Source: Variovorax sp. RA8 (GTDB lineage: Bacteria; Pseudomonadota; Gammaproteobacteria; Burkholderiales; Burkholderiaceae_C). Taken from it: a stretch of DNA of 64,000 nucleotides. Positions 9,024 through 20,012 of the stretch are shown piece after piece. Position 1 is the first letter of the stretch, and every line of letters starts with the position of its first letter. The notes under the pieces are model-generated. The model worked only from the letters and a program-made list of their open reading frames with translations, was not told where the DNA came from and did no database searches. Both the position numbers and the translations under genes were made by a program. The stretch spans positions 3,720,001 to 3,784,000 of the forward strand of contig NZ_LR594662.1 of the NCBI RefSeq assembly GCF_901827175.1, read 5' to 3'.

Positions 9024-9182
9024 ATGTCGCTCTCGCTGATCCTGCTGATCGTCCTGATCCTGCTGCTGGTAGGCGCTCTGCCAAGCTGGGGCTACAGCCG
9101 CAGCTGGGGCTACGGGCCGAGTGGCGGCCTGGGCCTCGTCGTGCTCGTGGTCATCGTGCTGCTCCTCATGGGGCGCATATAG
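9024..9182 (+). CDS. Small membrane protein, DUF3309
   Basis: 52 residues. Two hydrophobic segments (MSLSLILLIVLILLLVGALP and LGLVVLVVIVLLLMG) flank a polar Trp/Tyr/Gly-rich turn (SWGYSRSWGYGPSGG). Size and pattern fit DUF3309, short proteins common in proteobacteria with no known role. AAGGAG lies 7 bases before the ATG. It has its own terminator directly downstream, so it is probably a single-gene transcript. Confidence 0.85.
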   Translation: MSLSLILLIVLILLLVGALPSWGYSRSWGYGPSGGLGLVVLVVIVLLLMGRI

Positions 9183-9214
9183 AAAGGCGGCGCCCACCGG
9201 CGCCGCAACAGCAA

Positions 9215-9240
9215 GGCCCACCCCGGTGGGCCTTTTTTTT
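9215..9240 (+). terminator. Rho-independent terminator
   Basis: GGCCCACC (9215-9222) and GGTGGGCC (9225-9232) form a perfect GC-rich stem followed by eight T residues (9233-9240). It ends the DUF3309 transcript, and lies between it and the convergent end of hrpA. Confidence 0.93.
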
Positions 9241-9258
9241 GCCTGCCGTCCCGGGTTC

Positions 9259-12200
9259 TCAGCCTTGAAGCTGCGCCCACAGCTTGTCGAGCCGCTTGAT
9301 GCTCACCGGTTGCGGCGTGCGCAGCTCCTGCGCGAAGAAGCTCACGCGCAACTCCTCCAGCAGCCAGCGGAACTCGTCCATGCGCTCGTCCACCGCGCCC
9401 TTGCGTTCGGCCACCAGGCGCCAGTAGCGCTGCTCCTGCGGCCGCAGCTCCGCCAGCCGCTGGGCGTCCCGGGCCGGGTCGGCGCGCAGCTTGTCGAGCC
9501 GCAGGCCGATGGCCTTGAGATAGCGTGCGAAATGCGCCAGCCGCGGCCAGGGCGTCTGCGCAACGAAGCGCCTGCCGACCAGGCGCTGCAGCTGCTGCGC
9601 GGCGTCCGCCGTCGCGTCGGGCTGGATCCTGGTATCCCTGATCTTGCGAGCGGCCAGCGTGTATTCCGCGAGGATGGTGCCTGCGAGGCGGGCGATCTCA
9701 TTGGCGATCAGCGTGAGCCGCCCGCGCCCTTCCTCCACGCGGCGCTCGAAGGCGGCCTGGTCGGCCGGCAGCGGCTCCTGCAGGAAGGCCCGCTCCAGCG
9801 CCACCTCGACGATCTGCCCGCGCAGCTCCTCGGCCGTACCCAGCGGCATGTAGGCCACCGCCATCTTCTGCAGGTCCGGGATGTTCTTCTCGAGGTACTT
9901 GAGCGCGTCCTTGAGCTGCAATGCGACCAGGCGACGCAGGCCGGCGCGATGCCTGGCGGCGGCCACCGCCGGCTCGTCGAAGACCTCGATCGTCACCGCG
10001 TCGCCGGCATCGACCAGGGCCGGGAAGCCGATCAGCGACTGGGCGCCGCGGCGCACCTCCATCAGCTCGGGCAGCTCGCCGAAGCTCCAGCTCGTGTAGC
10101 GCTGGCCCGCCGGGAGGGCCGGCGGGGCGTCCTCCTTCGTCGCGGCGCGGCCCGCGGTCTGCGCGGCCTGCTCGGCATCCGCGGCGGGTGGCGCATCCGG
10201 CGAGACCTTCACCTGCAGCCCCGCCAGCGCCTGGAAGGCACCGCGCGCCTGCGCGCCCAGCTCGGCCTTCAGCGCACCGAGGTTGCGGCCCATGCCCAGC
10301 TGCCGGCCGTGTTCGTCGACCACGCGCAGGTTCATGAACAGGTGAGGCGGCAGCATGTCGAGCTTGAAGTCGGTGCGCTTGACGTCCAGGCTGGTCTCGT
10401 TGCGCACCCGCCTGAGCAGAGCCTCGGTCAGCGAGCCCTGGCCGAAGGCCTCGGGCACCCCCAGCGCCTCGGCCAGCCGTGCGGCCGATTCGGGCAGCGG
10501 CACCAGCCGCGCGCGCGGCTTTTGCGGCAGGCTCTTGAGCAGCGCCTGGACCTTGTCCTTGAGCATGCCCGCGACCAGCCACTCGCAGCGCTCCTCGCTC
10601 ACCTGGTTGAGCACGAAGAGCGGCACGGTCACCGTCAGCCCGTCCCTGGGATCGCCGGGCTCGTGCAGATAGCTGGCGGCGCAGTCCACGCCCCCCAATC
10701 GCAGCGTCGGCGGAAAGGACTGCGTCGTGATCCCCGCCGCCTGGTGGCGCATCAGCTCCTCGCGCGTCAGATAAAGCAGCTTCGGCGCCTCCCTCGAGGC
10801 TTGCCGGTACCAGCTCTCGAACGCGAAGCCGCTGGCGAGGTCGGGAGGCAGTTGGGCGTCGTAGAAGGCGTAGATCAGCTCGTCGTCGACCAGCACGTCC
10901 TGGCGGCGCGACTTGTGCTCCAGGCCCTCGACCTCGCGCACCAGCTTTCGGTTCGCGGCCAGGAAGGGCAGCTTGCTTTCCCACTGCCCGCCGACCAGCG
11001 CCTCGCGGATGAAGATCTCGCGCGCCGCAACCGGATCGACGCGGCCGAATTCAACGCGCCGACCGCTGTAGACCACCAGCCCGTAGAGCGTCGCGCGCTC
11101 CAGCGCCACGACCTGAGCGCTCTTCTTCTCCCAGTGCGGATCGAGCAACTGCTTCTTCAGCAGATGGCCCGCCACCTGCTCCAGCCATGAAGGCTCGATG
11201 TTGGCGATGCCGCGGCCGAAGAGGCGCGTGGTCTCCACCAGCTCGGCGCAAACGATCCAGCGGCCGGGCCTCTTCTTGAGGTGTGCGCCGGGATGCCGGT
11301 GGAACTTGATGCCGCGGGCGCCGAGGTAGGCCTCTTCTTCCTCCATTTTCCAGCCCACGTTGCCGAGCAGCCCCGCCAACATGGACAGATGCAGCGCCTC
11401 GTAGCTCGCTGGCGCGCTGTTGACGCGCCACTTGTGCTCCGTCACCACCGTGAGCAGTTGCGAATGGATGTCGCGCCACTCGCGCACGCGCCGGACGTTG
11501 ATGAAGTTCTGGCGCAGGAGCTGCTCGTACTGGCGATTGCTGAGCTTGTGGGTGGGCGCGCCCCCACCGCGAGGCTCCCCCGCGCCCCCGCCGCGCGCAT
11601 CATGGATCCATTGCCACAGCCGCAGATACCCGCTGAACTCGCTCTTCTCGTCGTCGAACTTGGCGTGCGCCTGGTCCGCCTGCTGCTGCGCATCGAGGGG
11701 CCGGTCCCGCACGTCCTGGACCGACAGCGCGCTGGCGATCACCAGCACCTCCTCGAGCGCGCCGCGCGTGCGCGCCTCCAGGATCATGCGGCCGACGCGC
11801 GGGTCCAGCGGCAGCTTCGCCAGCTCCATGCCCATGGGCGTGAGTTCGTTCGCATCATCGACCGCGCCGAGCTCGTTGAGCAGCTGGTAGCCGTCCGCAA
11901 TGGCGCGCCGCTGCGGCGCCTCGAGGAAGGGGAAGCGCTCGACATCGCCCAGATGCAGCGATTTCATCCGCAGGATCACGCCGGCCAACGAGGAGCGCAG
12001 GATCTCCGGGTCGGTGAAGCGCGGGCGCCCTTCGAAATCCTTCTCGTCGTAAAGCCGGATGCAGATGCCGTCGGCCACCCGCCCGCAGCGGCCGGCACGC
12101 TGGTTGGCCGCGGCCTGGCTGATCGGCTCGACCAGCAGCTGCTCCACCTTGCTGCGAAAGCTGTAGCGCTTGACCCGCGCCGTACCGGCGTCGATCACGT

Positions 12201-13305
12201 AGCGGATGCCGGGCACCGTCAGCGAGGTCTCGGCGACGTTGGTCGCCAGCACGACGCGCCGGCCGCTGTGGCTGTCGAAGATGCGGTCCTGCTCGGCCTG
12301 CGACAGGCGCGCGAACAGCGGCAGCACCTCGGCGTTGCGCAGCAGCGGCTGGTGGCTCAGGTGCTTGCGCAGGTGGTCCGCGGCCTCGCGGATCTCGCGC
12401 TCGCCGGGCAGAAAGACCAGGATGTCGCCGCCATCGCGCGGGTCGCGCCAGAGTTCGTCGACGCCGTCGGCGATCGCGTCGTTGAGGTCGTAGTCGCGCG
12501 ACTCCTCGAAGGGGCGGTAGCGCTGCTCGACCGGGTACATGCGGCCCGAGACATAGATCGTCGGCGCCGGTGTCATCGGCCCCCACGCTCCGCGCTGCGC
12601 GTCGTCGCTGCCCCCCGAGGGGGCTTCGCCCGCCTTGGGGCGGCCCGGCGCCGGTGTCATCGGCCCCCACGCTCCGCGCTGCGCGTCGTCGCTGCCCCCC
12701 GAGGGGGCTTCGCCCGCCTTGGGGCGGCCCGGCGCCGGGCGAGCGGACGCGAAATGCTGCGCAAAGCGCTCGGCATCGATGGTCGCCGAGGTCACGATCA
12801 CCTTGAGATCGGGCCGGCGCGGCAGGATCTCGCGCAGATAGCCCAGCAGGAAATCGATGTTGAGTGAGCGCTCGTGCGCCTCGTCGATGATCAGCGTGTC
12901 GTAGGCCTTGAGCAGCGGGTCGGTCTGAGTCTCGGCCAGCAGGATGCCGTCGGTCATCAGCTTGACCGAGGCGTCGCGCGACAGGCGGTCCTGGAAGCGC
13001 ACCTTGTAGCCGACCACCTCGCCGAGCGGCGTCTTCAGCTCTTCCGCGATGCGCTTGGCCACGGAGGAGGCGGCGATGCGCCGTGGCTGCGTGTGGCCGA
13101 TCAGCCGGCCCTGCCCGGGCGGCGCGTTGAGCTTGCCGCGGCCCATCGCCAGCGCTATCTTGGGCAGCTGGGTGGTCTTGCCCGAGCCGGTCTCGCCGCA
13201 GACGATGACGACCTGGTGACCGGCGATGGCCGCCATGATTTCGTCGCGTCGTGCCGACACCGGCAGGGCTTCTGGGAATTCGATTCGGAGCGCAGTCGAG
13301 GACAA
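9259..13305 (-). CDS. hrpA: ATP-dependent RNA helicase HrpA (DEAH box)
   Basis: About 1348 residues, a full-length HrpA. Walker A GETGSGKT at 37-44, DEAH at 141-144, SAT at 173-175, QRAGRCGR in motif VI, then helicase-associated and DUF3418 C-terminal domains. HrpA unwinds mRNA structure and rescues stalled ribosomes in E. coli. The start is uncertain: the frame runs on into argA without stop, no ATG precedes the conserved N-terminus, and I chose the TTG at 13305, which gives a family-like N-terminus (SSTALRIEFPEALPVSARR); a GTG at 13260 is the alternative. Residues 191-246 are an in-frame insertion of two 28-residue copies of a repeat not found in the family. A second Gly-rich insert (RGGGAGEPRGGGAP) is in the middle. 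Confidence 0.9.
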   Translation of the reverse strand: MSSTALRIEFPEALPVSARRDEIMAAIAGHQVVIVCGETGSGKTTQLPKIALAMGRGKLNAPPGQGRLIGHTQPRRIAASSVAKRIAEELKTPLGEVVGYKVRFQDRLSRDASVKLMTDGILLAETQTDPLLKAYDTLIIDEAHERSLNIDFLLGYLREILPRRPDLKVIVTSATIDAERFAQHFASARPAPGRPKAGEAPSGGSDDAQRGAWGPMTPAPGRPKAGEAPSGGSDDAQRGAWGPMTPAPTIYVSGRMYPVEQRYRPFEESRDYDLNDAIADGVDELWRDPRDGGDILVFLPGEREIREAADHLRKHLSHQPLLRNAEVLPLFARLSQAEQDRIFDSHSGRRVVLATNVAETSLTVPGIRYVIDAGTARVKRYSFRSKVEQLLVEPISQAAANQRAGRCGRVADGICIRLYDEKDFEGRPRFTDPEILRSSLAGVILRMKSLHLGDVERFPFLEAPQRRAIADGYQLLNELGAVDDANELTPMGMELAKLPLDPRVGRMILEARTRGALEEVLVIASALSVQDVRDRPLDAQQQADQAHAKFDDEKSEFSGYLRLWQWIHDARGGGAGEPRGGGAPTHKLSNRQYEQLLRQNFINVRRVREWRDIHSQLLTVVTEHKWRVNSAPASYEALHLSMLAGLLGNVGWKMEEEEAYLGARGIKFHRHPGAHLKKRPGRWIVCAELVETTRLFGRGIANIEPSWLEQVAGHLLKKQLLDPHWEKKSAQVVALERATLYGLVVYSGRRVEFGRVDPVAAREIFIREALVGGQWESKLPFLAANRKLVREVEGLEHKSRRQDVLVDDELIYAFYDAQLPPDLASGFAFESWYRQASREAPKLLYLTREELMRHQAAGITTQSFPPTLRLGGVDCAASYLHEPGDPRDGLTVTVPLFVLNQVSEERCEWLVAGMLKDKVQALLKSLPQKPRARLVPLPESAARLAEALGVPEAFGQGSLTEALLRRVRNETSLDVKRTDFKLDMLPPHLFMNLRVVDEHGRQLGMGRNLGALKAELGAQARGAFQALAGLQVKVSPDAPPAADAEQAAQTAGRAATKEDAPPALPAGQRYTSWSFGELPELMEVRRGAQSLIGFPALVDAGDAVTIEVFDEPAVAAARHRAGLRRLVALQLKDALKYLEKNIPDLQKMAVAYMPLGTAEELRGQIVEVALERAFLQEPLPADQAAFERRVEEGRGRLTLIANEIARLAGTILAEYTLAARKIRDTRIQPDATADAAQQLQRLVGRRFVAQTPWPRLAHFARYLKAIGLRLDKLRADPARDAQRLAELRPQEQRYWRLVAERKGAVDERMDEFRWLLEELRVSFFAQELRTPQPVSIKRLDKLWAQLQG
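12563..12738. repeat. 84-bp tandem repeat (REP-like, palindromic) inside hrpA
   Basis: Two copies of an 84-bp unit, 12563-12646 and 12647-12730, appear identical by eye, followed by the first 8 bases of a third. Each unit contains the palindrome GCCCCCCGAGGGGGC and the strongly biased block CGCCCGCCTTGGGGCGG. On the hrpA strand each unit reads as 28 residues (APGRPKAGEAPSGGSDDAQR and on), so reading frame is kept. The unit resembles an intergenic palindromic repeat I recall as common in Comamonadaceae genomes. It sits between the SAT motif and the VSGR block of the helicase. Confidence 0.92.
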
Positions 13306-13371
13306 GGCGGCAGTTCGGGGAAAATCCCCAATTATCTTGCGCCCCGACTTCCTGCCCGCCCGACCCCTTCC

Positions 13372-14718
13372 ATGTCCACCGTCTTCAACTTCACCTTCGT
13401 CCCCTGGTTCCGCTCGGTGGCGCCTTACATCCACATGCACCGGGGCAAGACCTTCGTGGTCGCCATGGCGGGCGAGGCCATCGCCGCCGGCAAGCTGCCC
13501 CACATCGCGCAGGACCTGGCGCTGATCCAGAGCATGGGCGTCAAGGTGGTGCTGGTCCACGGCTTCCGGCCGCAGGTCAACGAGCAGCTGCGCGCCAAGG
13601 GCCACGCGGCGAAGTACGCGCATGGCATCCGCATCACCGACGAAGTGGCACTCGATTGCGCACAGGAAGCCGCCGGCCAGTTGCGCTACGAGATCGAGGC
13701 CGCCTTCAGCCAGGGCCTGCCAAACACGCCCATGGCCGGCTCCACCGTGCGCATGATCTCCGGCAACTTCATCACCGCGCGGCCCGTTGGCGTGGTCGAT
13801 GGCGTCGATTTCCAGCACTCGGGCCTGGTGCGCAAGGTGGACGCCGCCGGCATCCGCCACGGGCTGGACTTCGGCGCGATGGTGCTGATGTCGCCCTTCG
13901 GCTTCTCGCCCACCGGCGAGGCCTTCAACCTGACCATGGAGGAGGTCGCGACCAGCGTGGCGATCTCGATCCAGGCCGACAAGCTGATCTTCCTGACCGA
14001 GGTGCCGGGCATCCCTCAGGACCCTGGCCAGCCCGTCGGCGAAGACAATCCGATCGACACCGAGCTGCCGCTCGACAGCGCCAAGAAGCTGCTGGCCTCG
14101 CTTGCGCCACCGCAGAAGCCGACCGACACGGGCTTCTACCTGCAGCATTGCGTCAAGGCCTGCGAGGCGGGCGTGGAGCGCAGCCACATCATTCCCTTCT
14201 CCGTGGACGGCGCGCTGCTGCTCGAGGTCTACGTGCATGACGGCATCGGCACGATGGTGATCGACGAGAAGCTCGAGTCGCTGCGCGAGGCAACGGCCGA
14301 CGACATCGGCGGCATCCTGCAGCTGATCGAGCCCTTCGAGCGCGACGGCACCCTGGTCAAACGCAGCCGCACCGAGATCGAGCGCGACATCGGCCAGTAC
14401 ACGGTGATCGAGCACGACGGCGTGATCTTCGGCTGCGCCGCGCTCTACCCCTACCCGGAAGCGAAGACCGCGGAGATGGCGGCGCTCACCGTGTCGCCGC
14501 AATCGCAATCGCAGGGCGACGGCGAGCGCATCCTCAAGCGCGTCGAGCAGCGCGCCAAGGCCAGCGGGCTCGAGAGCATCTTCGTGCTGACCACCCGCAC
14601 CATGCACTGGTTCCTCAAGCGCGGCTTCCAGCAGGTCAACCCCGACTGGCTGCCCGAGGCGCGCAAGCGCAAGTACAACTGGGACCGCAAGAGCCAGGTG
14701 CTGGTCAAGAAGCTCTGA
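13372..14718 (+). CDS. argA: N-acetylglutamate synthase
   Basis: 448 residues, first step of arginine synthesis (glutamate + acetyl-CoA). An amino-acid-kinase domain (residues about 20-280; [16 protein letters not shown]) is followed by a GNAT acetyltransferase domain (about 300-448; [20 protein letters not shown], then [13 protein letters not shown]). This two-domain layout is the classical ArgA. Divergent from hrpA, with a short AT-containing gap. Confidence 0.95.
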   Translation: MSTVFNFTFVPWFRSVAPYIHMHRGKTFVVAMAGEAIAAGKLPHIAQDLALIQSMGVKVVLVHGFRPQVNEQLRAKGHAAKYAHGIRITDEVALDCAQEAAGQLRYEIEAAFSQGLPNTPMAGSTVRMISGNFITARPVGVVDGVDFQHSGLVRKVDAAGIRHGLDFGAMVLMSPFGFSPTGEAFNLTMEEVATSVAISIQADKLIFLTEVPGIPQDPGQPVGEDNPIDTELPLDSAKKLLASLAPPQKPTDTGFYLQHCVKACEAGVERSHIIPFSVDGALLLEVYVHDGIGTMVIDEKLESLREATADDIGGILQLIEPFERDGTLVKRSRTEIERDIGQYTVIEHDGVIFGCAALYPYPEAKTAEMAALTVSPQSQSQGDGERILKRVEQRAKASGLESIFVLTTRTMHWFLKRGFQQVNPDWLPEARKRKYNWDRKSQVLVKKL

Positions 14719-14729
14719 ACGCCCACAAC

Positions 14730-15937
14730 ATGAACCCCCTGCTCTCCAGGCTGCAGCCCTACCCCTTCGAGCGGCTGCGCCGCCTCTTCGCGGATGTCAC
14801 TCCGAACCCGGCATTCGCGCCCATCAGCCTCGGCATCGGCGAACCCAAGCACCCGACGCCGGAGTTCATCAAGCAGGCGCTGTCGGCCGGCCTGGGCGCG
14901 CTGGCGGTCTATCCCGCGACCGCCGGCGACCTGAAGCTGCGCCAGTCCTTCACCGGCTGGCTGCAGCGCCGCTACGCGCTCGAACTGGACCCTGCCACGC
15001 AGGTGCTGCCGGTCAACGGATCGCGCGAGGCGCTGTTCGCGCTCGCGCAGACGGTGGTCGATGCGTCGACGACACCTGCCCCGGTGGTGCTCTCGCCCAA
15101 CCCGTTCTATCAGATCTACGAGGGCGCGGCCCTGCTGGCGGGCGCCGAGCCGTACTACGTGCCCAGCGTGCCGGCGCGCAACTTCGCGGTCGACTGGGAC
15201 AGCGTCCCGGCCGCGGTGTGGGAGCGCACCCAGCTGGTCTTCGTGTGCTCGCCCGGCAACCCGACCGGCGCGGTGATGCCGATGGAGGAATGGCAGAAGC
15301 TCTTCGCGCTGTCGGACCGCCACGGTTTCGTGATCGCGGCCGACGAGTGCTACAGCGAGATCTACTTCCGCGACGAGCCGCCGCTCGGGGGCCTGCAGGC
15401 TGCGGAGAAGCTGGGCCGCAGCGACTTCCGCAATCTCATCGCCCTCACCTCCCTGTCCAAGCGCAGCAACGTCCCGGGCCTGCGCAGCGGCTTCGTGGCG
15501 GGCGATGCCGCGATCATCAAGTCCTTCCTGCTCTACCGCACCTACCACGGCAGCGCCATGAGCGGTGCGGTGGCAGCGGCCAGCATCGCAGCCTGGGGCG
15601 ACGAGGCACACGTCATCGAGAACCGCGCCCAGTACCGCGCCAAGTTCGCGGCCGTCACACCCCTGCTCGAAAAAGCGCTGGACGTGCGGCTACCCGACGC
15701 CAGCTTCTACCTGTGGGCCGGGGTGCCCGCGGCATGGCAGGGCGACGACGCCGCCTTCGCCCGCGCGCTCTACGCTCAATACAATGTGACCGTGCTGCCC
15801 GGCAGCTATCTCGCCCGGGAAACCGGCGGCGCCAACCCGGGCCGCGGCCGCATCCGCATGGCGCTGGTGGCCGACACCGCCGAATGCACCGAGGCCGCGC
15901 AGCGCATCGTGAACTTCATCCAGAACCGAGCCCATCC

Positions 15938-15941
<4 letters not shown>
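14730..15941 (+). CDS. dapC: Succinyldiaminopimelate transaminase
   Basis: 403-residue fold type I PLP aminotransferase of the DapC group: [18 protein letters not shown] at the N-terminus, [18 protein letters not shown], and the PLP lysine in [20 protein letters not shown]. It makes N-succinyl-LL-diaminopimelate precursor interconversion in lysine and peptidoglycan synthesis. It overlaps dapD by four bases (ATGA), placing enzymes of consecutive steps in one transcript with dapD and dapE. Confidence 0.94.
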
Positions 15942-16762
<821 letters not shown>

Positions 16763-16810
16763 CCCGGCAAGCCGCGACACCTTTCACAACCACACTGGAG
16801 GAGAGAGCCG

Positions 16811-17959
16811 ATGAAGACGATGGAGCGAATTCTGCGCCTGATGGCCGAGCGCAAGGCATCCGACATCTACCTGTCGGCCCACTCCCCGGCACTGATCCGG
16901 CTCAACGGCAACTGCGTCCCCATCAACGGGCAGGTGCTGCCGCCCGAAGCGCCGCTGGCCCTGCTGGCGGAGGTGGTGCCCGAGGCGCGCATCGCCGAGC
17001 TGGAGCGCACCGGCGAGCTCAACATGGCGGTCGCCCTCGCGGGTGCGGGCAACTTCCGCATCAGCGGCATGCGCCAACGCGGCAGCTACGCCGTGGTGGT
17101 GCGGCACATCGCCGCGGAGATCCCCACCTTCGACGACCTGAACCTGCCCGAGATCCTCAAGACCCTGGTGATGGAGAAGCGCGGCCTCATCCTGATGGTG
17201 GGCTCCACCGGCGCCGGCAAGAGCACCACGCTGGCCTCGATGCTGGACTATCGCAACGAGCACGCCAGCGGCCACATCCTCACCGTCGAGGAGCCGATCG
17301 AATTCACCTACACCAACAAGAAGTCGATGGTGAACCAGCGCGACGTCGGCAGCGACACCGAGTCGCTGCAGATCGCGCTCAAGAACGCGCTGCGCCAGGC
17401 GCCCGACGTGATCCAGATCGGCGAGATCCGCGACCGCGAGACCATGACGGCCGCCATCGCCTACGCCCAGTCGGGCCACCTGTGCGTAGCCACGCTGCAC
17501 GCCAACAACAGCTACCGCGCGCTCAACCGGATCCTGAGCTTCTACCCGGTCGAAGTGCGCGCCACCCTGCTGGGAGACCTGAGCGGCGCGATGCGGGCCA
17601 TCATCGCGCAGCGCCTGCTGCGCACGCCCGAGGGCAGCCGCGTGCCGGCGCTGGAGGTGATGCTCAACACCGCGCTGGTGGCCGACCTGATCAGCAAGGG
17701 CGACTTCTCCGGCGTCAAGGAGGCAATGGAGCAATCCATGGCCGAAGGCTCGCAGACTTTCGAGGAGGACATCGCCCGCCTCGTCACCGAGAACCGCGTC
17801 AGCCGCGAGGAAGGCCTGTCGCAGGCCGACTCCCCGACCAACCTGATGTGGCGCCTGCAGAACCGCAATGCGGCGCCGGCGCGCAAGGAAGAGCACGCCT
17901 TGCTCGGCCAGGTCGACGAACCCTCCTTCACGGACATCACGCTCGACGTCCGACACTAG
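16811..17959 (+). CDS. pilU: Twitching motility ATPase, PilT/PilU family (PilU-like)
   Basis: 382-residue hexameric ATPase that helps retract type IV pili. Walker [10 protein letters not shown] at 131-139, Asp box [11 protein letters not shown], Walker [12 protein letters not shown] and His box [12 protein letters not shown] are all present. Length (382, longer than typical PilT of about 345) and the acidic C-terminal tail favour PilU, the accessory retraction ATPase. A strong GGAGGAGAG ribosome site precedes the ATG. It sits between dapD and dapE without a pilT next to it, so it appears to ride on the dap transcript. Confidence 0.88.
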   Translation: MKTMERILRLMAERKASDIYLSAHSPALIRLNGNCVPINGQVLPPEAPLALLAEVVPEARIAELERTGELNMAVALAGAGNFRISGMRQRGSYAVVVRHIAAEIPTFDDLNLPEILKTLVMEKRGLILMVGSTGAGKSTTLASMLDYRNEHASGHILTVEEPIEFTYTNKKSMVNQRDVGSDTESLQIALKNALRQAPDVIQIGEIRDRETMTAAIAYAQSGHLCVATLHANNSYRALNRILSFYPVEVRATLLGDLSGAMRAIIAQRLLRTPEGSRVPALEVMLNTALVADLISKGDFSGVKEAMEQSMAEGSQTFEEDIARLVTENRVSREEGLSQADSPTNLMWRLQNRNAAPARKEEHALLGQVDEPSFTDITLDVRH

Positions 17960-17967
17960 CTTCTTTC

Positions 17968-19149
17968 ATGTCCCGTACGCTGCAACTCGCCGAACAACTG
18001 ATCTCCCGCGCCTCGGTCACTCCCGACGACGCGGGCTGCCAGCAGATCCTCGGCGAGCGGCTGGCGCGCCTGGGCTTCAGGCTCGAGACCCTCGAGAGCG
18101 GCCCCGCCGACTTCCGCGTGACCAACCTGTGGGCCGTGCGCCCGGGCAGCGCGGGCGCCGAGGCCGCGCGCACGCTGGTCTTCGCCGGGCATACCGACGT
18201 GGTGCCCACCGGCCCGCTGGAGCAGTGGAAGAGCCACCCCTTCACACCCACCCACCGCGACGGCAAGCTTTACGGCCGCGGCGCCTGCGACATGAAGACC
18301 TCGCTGGCCGCCTTCGTGGTCGCGATCGAGGACTTCCTGGCCGCCCGGCCCGACCCGCGGCTCACCCTGGCGCTGCTCCTCACCAGCGACGAGGAAGGCC
18401 CCGCCGTCGACGGCACGGTGGTGGTGTGCAATGCGCTGGCCGCGCGCGGCGAACGGATCGACTACTGCATCGTCGGCGAGCCGACCTCGGTCGAGCGCTG
18501 CGGCGACATGATCAAGAACGGCCGACGCGGCACCATGAGCGGCCGGCTCACCATCCAGGGCGTGCAGGGCCACATCGCCTATCCGCACCTCGCCAGGAAC
18601 CCGGTGCATGCCTTCGCGCCCGCGCTGGCGGAACTCGTCGCGATCAATGCGGCGGGTGGCTGGGACGCAGCGCCCAATCCGTACTTCCAGCCGACCAGCT
18701 GGCAGATCAGCAACATCCACGCGGGCACCGGCGCCAGCAACGTGATTCCCGGCATTGCGGTGGCCGACTTCAACTTCCGTTTCTCGACCGAAGCCACTCC
18801 CGAGTCCCTGCAGGCGCGGGTCAAGGCGGTGCTCGATGCGCACGGGCTCGACTACACCCTCTCGTGGACCGTGGGCGGCCTGCCCTTCCTCACGCCGCCC
18901 GGCGAACTGGTGGCCGCGGTGCAGCAGGCCATCCGCGACGAGACCGGCATCGAGACCGAGCTCTCGACCAGCGGCGGCACGAGCGACGCGCGCTTCATCG
19001 CGAAGATCTGCAGGCAGGTGATCGAACTGGGGCCGGTCAACGCCAGCATCCACAAGATCGACGAGCACATCGCCGTCCCCGAGATCGAACAGCTCAAGAA
19101 CATCTACCAACGCACGCTGGATCGGCTCGAAGCGCTGTTGGCGGTATGA
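17968..19149 (+). CDS. dapE: Succinyl-diaminopimelate desuccinylase
   Basis: 393-residue M20 metallopeptidase-fold enzyme that releases succinate to give LL-diaminopimelate. Metal ligands in [13 protein letters not shown] and [17 protein letters not shown], catalytic glutamates in [12 protein letters not shown], and [11 protein letters not shown] toward the end. Starts 8 bases after pilU and overlaps prmB by four bases (ATGA). Confidence 0.96.
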   Translation: MSRTLQLAEQLISRASVTPDDAGCQQILGERLARLGFRLETLESGPADFRVTNLWAVRPGSAGAEAARTLVFAGHTDVVPTGPLEQWKSHPFTPTHRDGKLYGRGACDMKTSLAAFVVAIEDFLAARPDPRLTLALLLTSDEEGPAVDGTVVVCNALAARGERIDYCIVGEPTSVERCGDMIKNGRRGTMSGRLTIQGVQGHIAYPHLARNPVHAFAPALAELVAINAAGGWDAAPNPYFQPTSWQISNIHAGTGASNVIPGIAVADFNFRFSTEATPESLQARVKAVLDAHGLDYTLSWTVGGLPFLTPPGELVAAVQQAIRDETGIETELSTSGGTSDARFIAKICRQVIELGPVNASIHKIDEHIAVPEIEQLKNIYQRTLDRLEALLAV

Positions 19150-20012
19150 GCACTGTGATCGAATTGATCGAGGCCGGCGAAAAGCAGCTGGCCGAGGCCG
19201 GCGTCGCCTTCGGCCATGGGACGATCAACGCCTTCGACGAAGCGGCGTGGCTGGTGCTGTGGCGCCTGGGCTTGCCGCTCGACAGCCTGGACGAAGCCGC
19301 CGGGCGCACGGTCTCGCCGGCCGATGCCGCGCGCGTGCACGAGCTGCTGGCGGCGCGCATCGCCACGCGCAAGCCCGCGGCCTACCTCACCAAGGAAGCC
19401 TGGCTGCAGGGCGTGCCCTTCTATGTGGACGAGCGCGCCATCGTGCCGCGCAGCTTCATCGCCGAGCTGCTGGCCGACGGAACCATCGACTCCTGGCTCG
19501 GCGAGCACACGCAACAGGTGCTGGACCTGTGCAGCGGCAACGGCAGCCTCGCAGTGCTGGCCGCCCTGACCTATCCGGACATCCGCGTCGATGCGGCCGA
19601 CCTCTCGACCGAGGCCCTCGAGGTCGCAGCCATCAACGTCACGCGCCACGCGCTGGACGATCGCATCACGTTGATCGAATCCGACGGGCTCGCCGCCGTG
19701 CGCGGACCTTACGACCTGATCCTCTGCAACCCGCCTTACGTCAACGCACAGAGCATGGCCGCCCTGCCGGCCGAGTACCGTGCCGAGCCCGAGCTGGCCC
19801 TGGCCGGCGGCGCCGACGGCATGGACTTCGTGCGCCGCCTGTTCGCCGATGCACCAGCCCGCATGAGCGAGAACGCCGTGCTGGTGCTGGAGATCGGCAA
19901 CGAGCGCACGCATTTCGAGGCGGCGTTCCCGAAACTCGAGGTGGTGTGGCTCGCCACCAGCGCCGGCGAAGACCAGGTGCTCCTGGTAACTCGCGAATCC
20001 CTTCTTTCATGA
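19146..20012 (+). CDS. prmB: Ribosomal protein L3 N5-glutamine methyltransferase
   Basis: 288-residue SAM-dependent methyltransferase. SAM-binding motif [16 protein letters not shown] and the N5-glutamine signature ILCNPPYVN are clear; the N-terminal helical part and the block [20 protein letters not shown] fit PrmB rather than PrmC. It methylates a glutamine of ribosomal protein L3. ATG overlaps the dapE stop, and its own stop overlaps the next gene. Confidence 0.93.
   Translation: MSTVIELIEAGEKQLAEAGVAFGHGTINAFDEAAWLVLWRLGLPLDSLDEAAGRTVSPADAARVHELLAARIATRKPAAYLTKEAWLQGVPFYVDERAIVPRSFIAELLADGTIDSWLGEHTQQVLDLCSGNGSLAVLAALTYPDIRVDAADLSTEALEVAAINVTRHALDDRITLIESDGLAAVRGPYDLILCNPPYVNAQSMAALPAEYRAEPELALAGGADGMDFVRRLFADAPARMSENAVLVLEIGNERTHFEAAFPKLEVVWLATSAGEDQVLLVTRESLLS

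Noticed and set aside
13306..14607. 434-codon N-terminal extension of hrpA over argA
   Set aside because: It is antisense to argA and has no helicase-like sequence; HrpA similarity begins near 13305.
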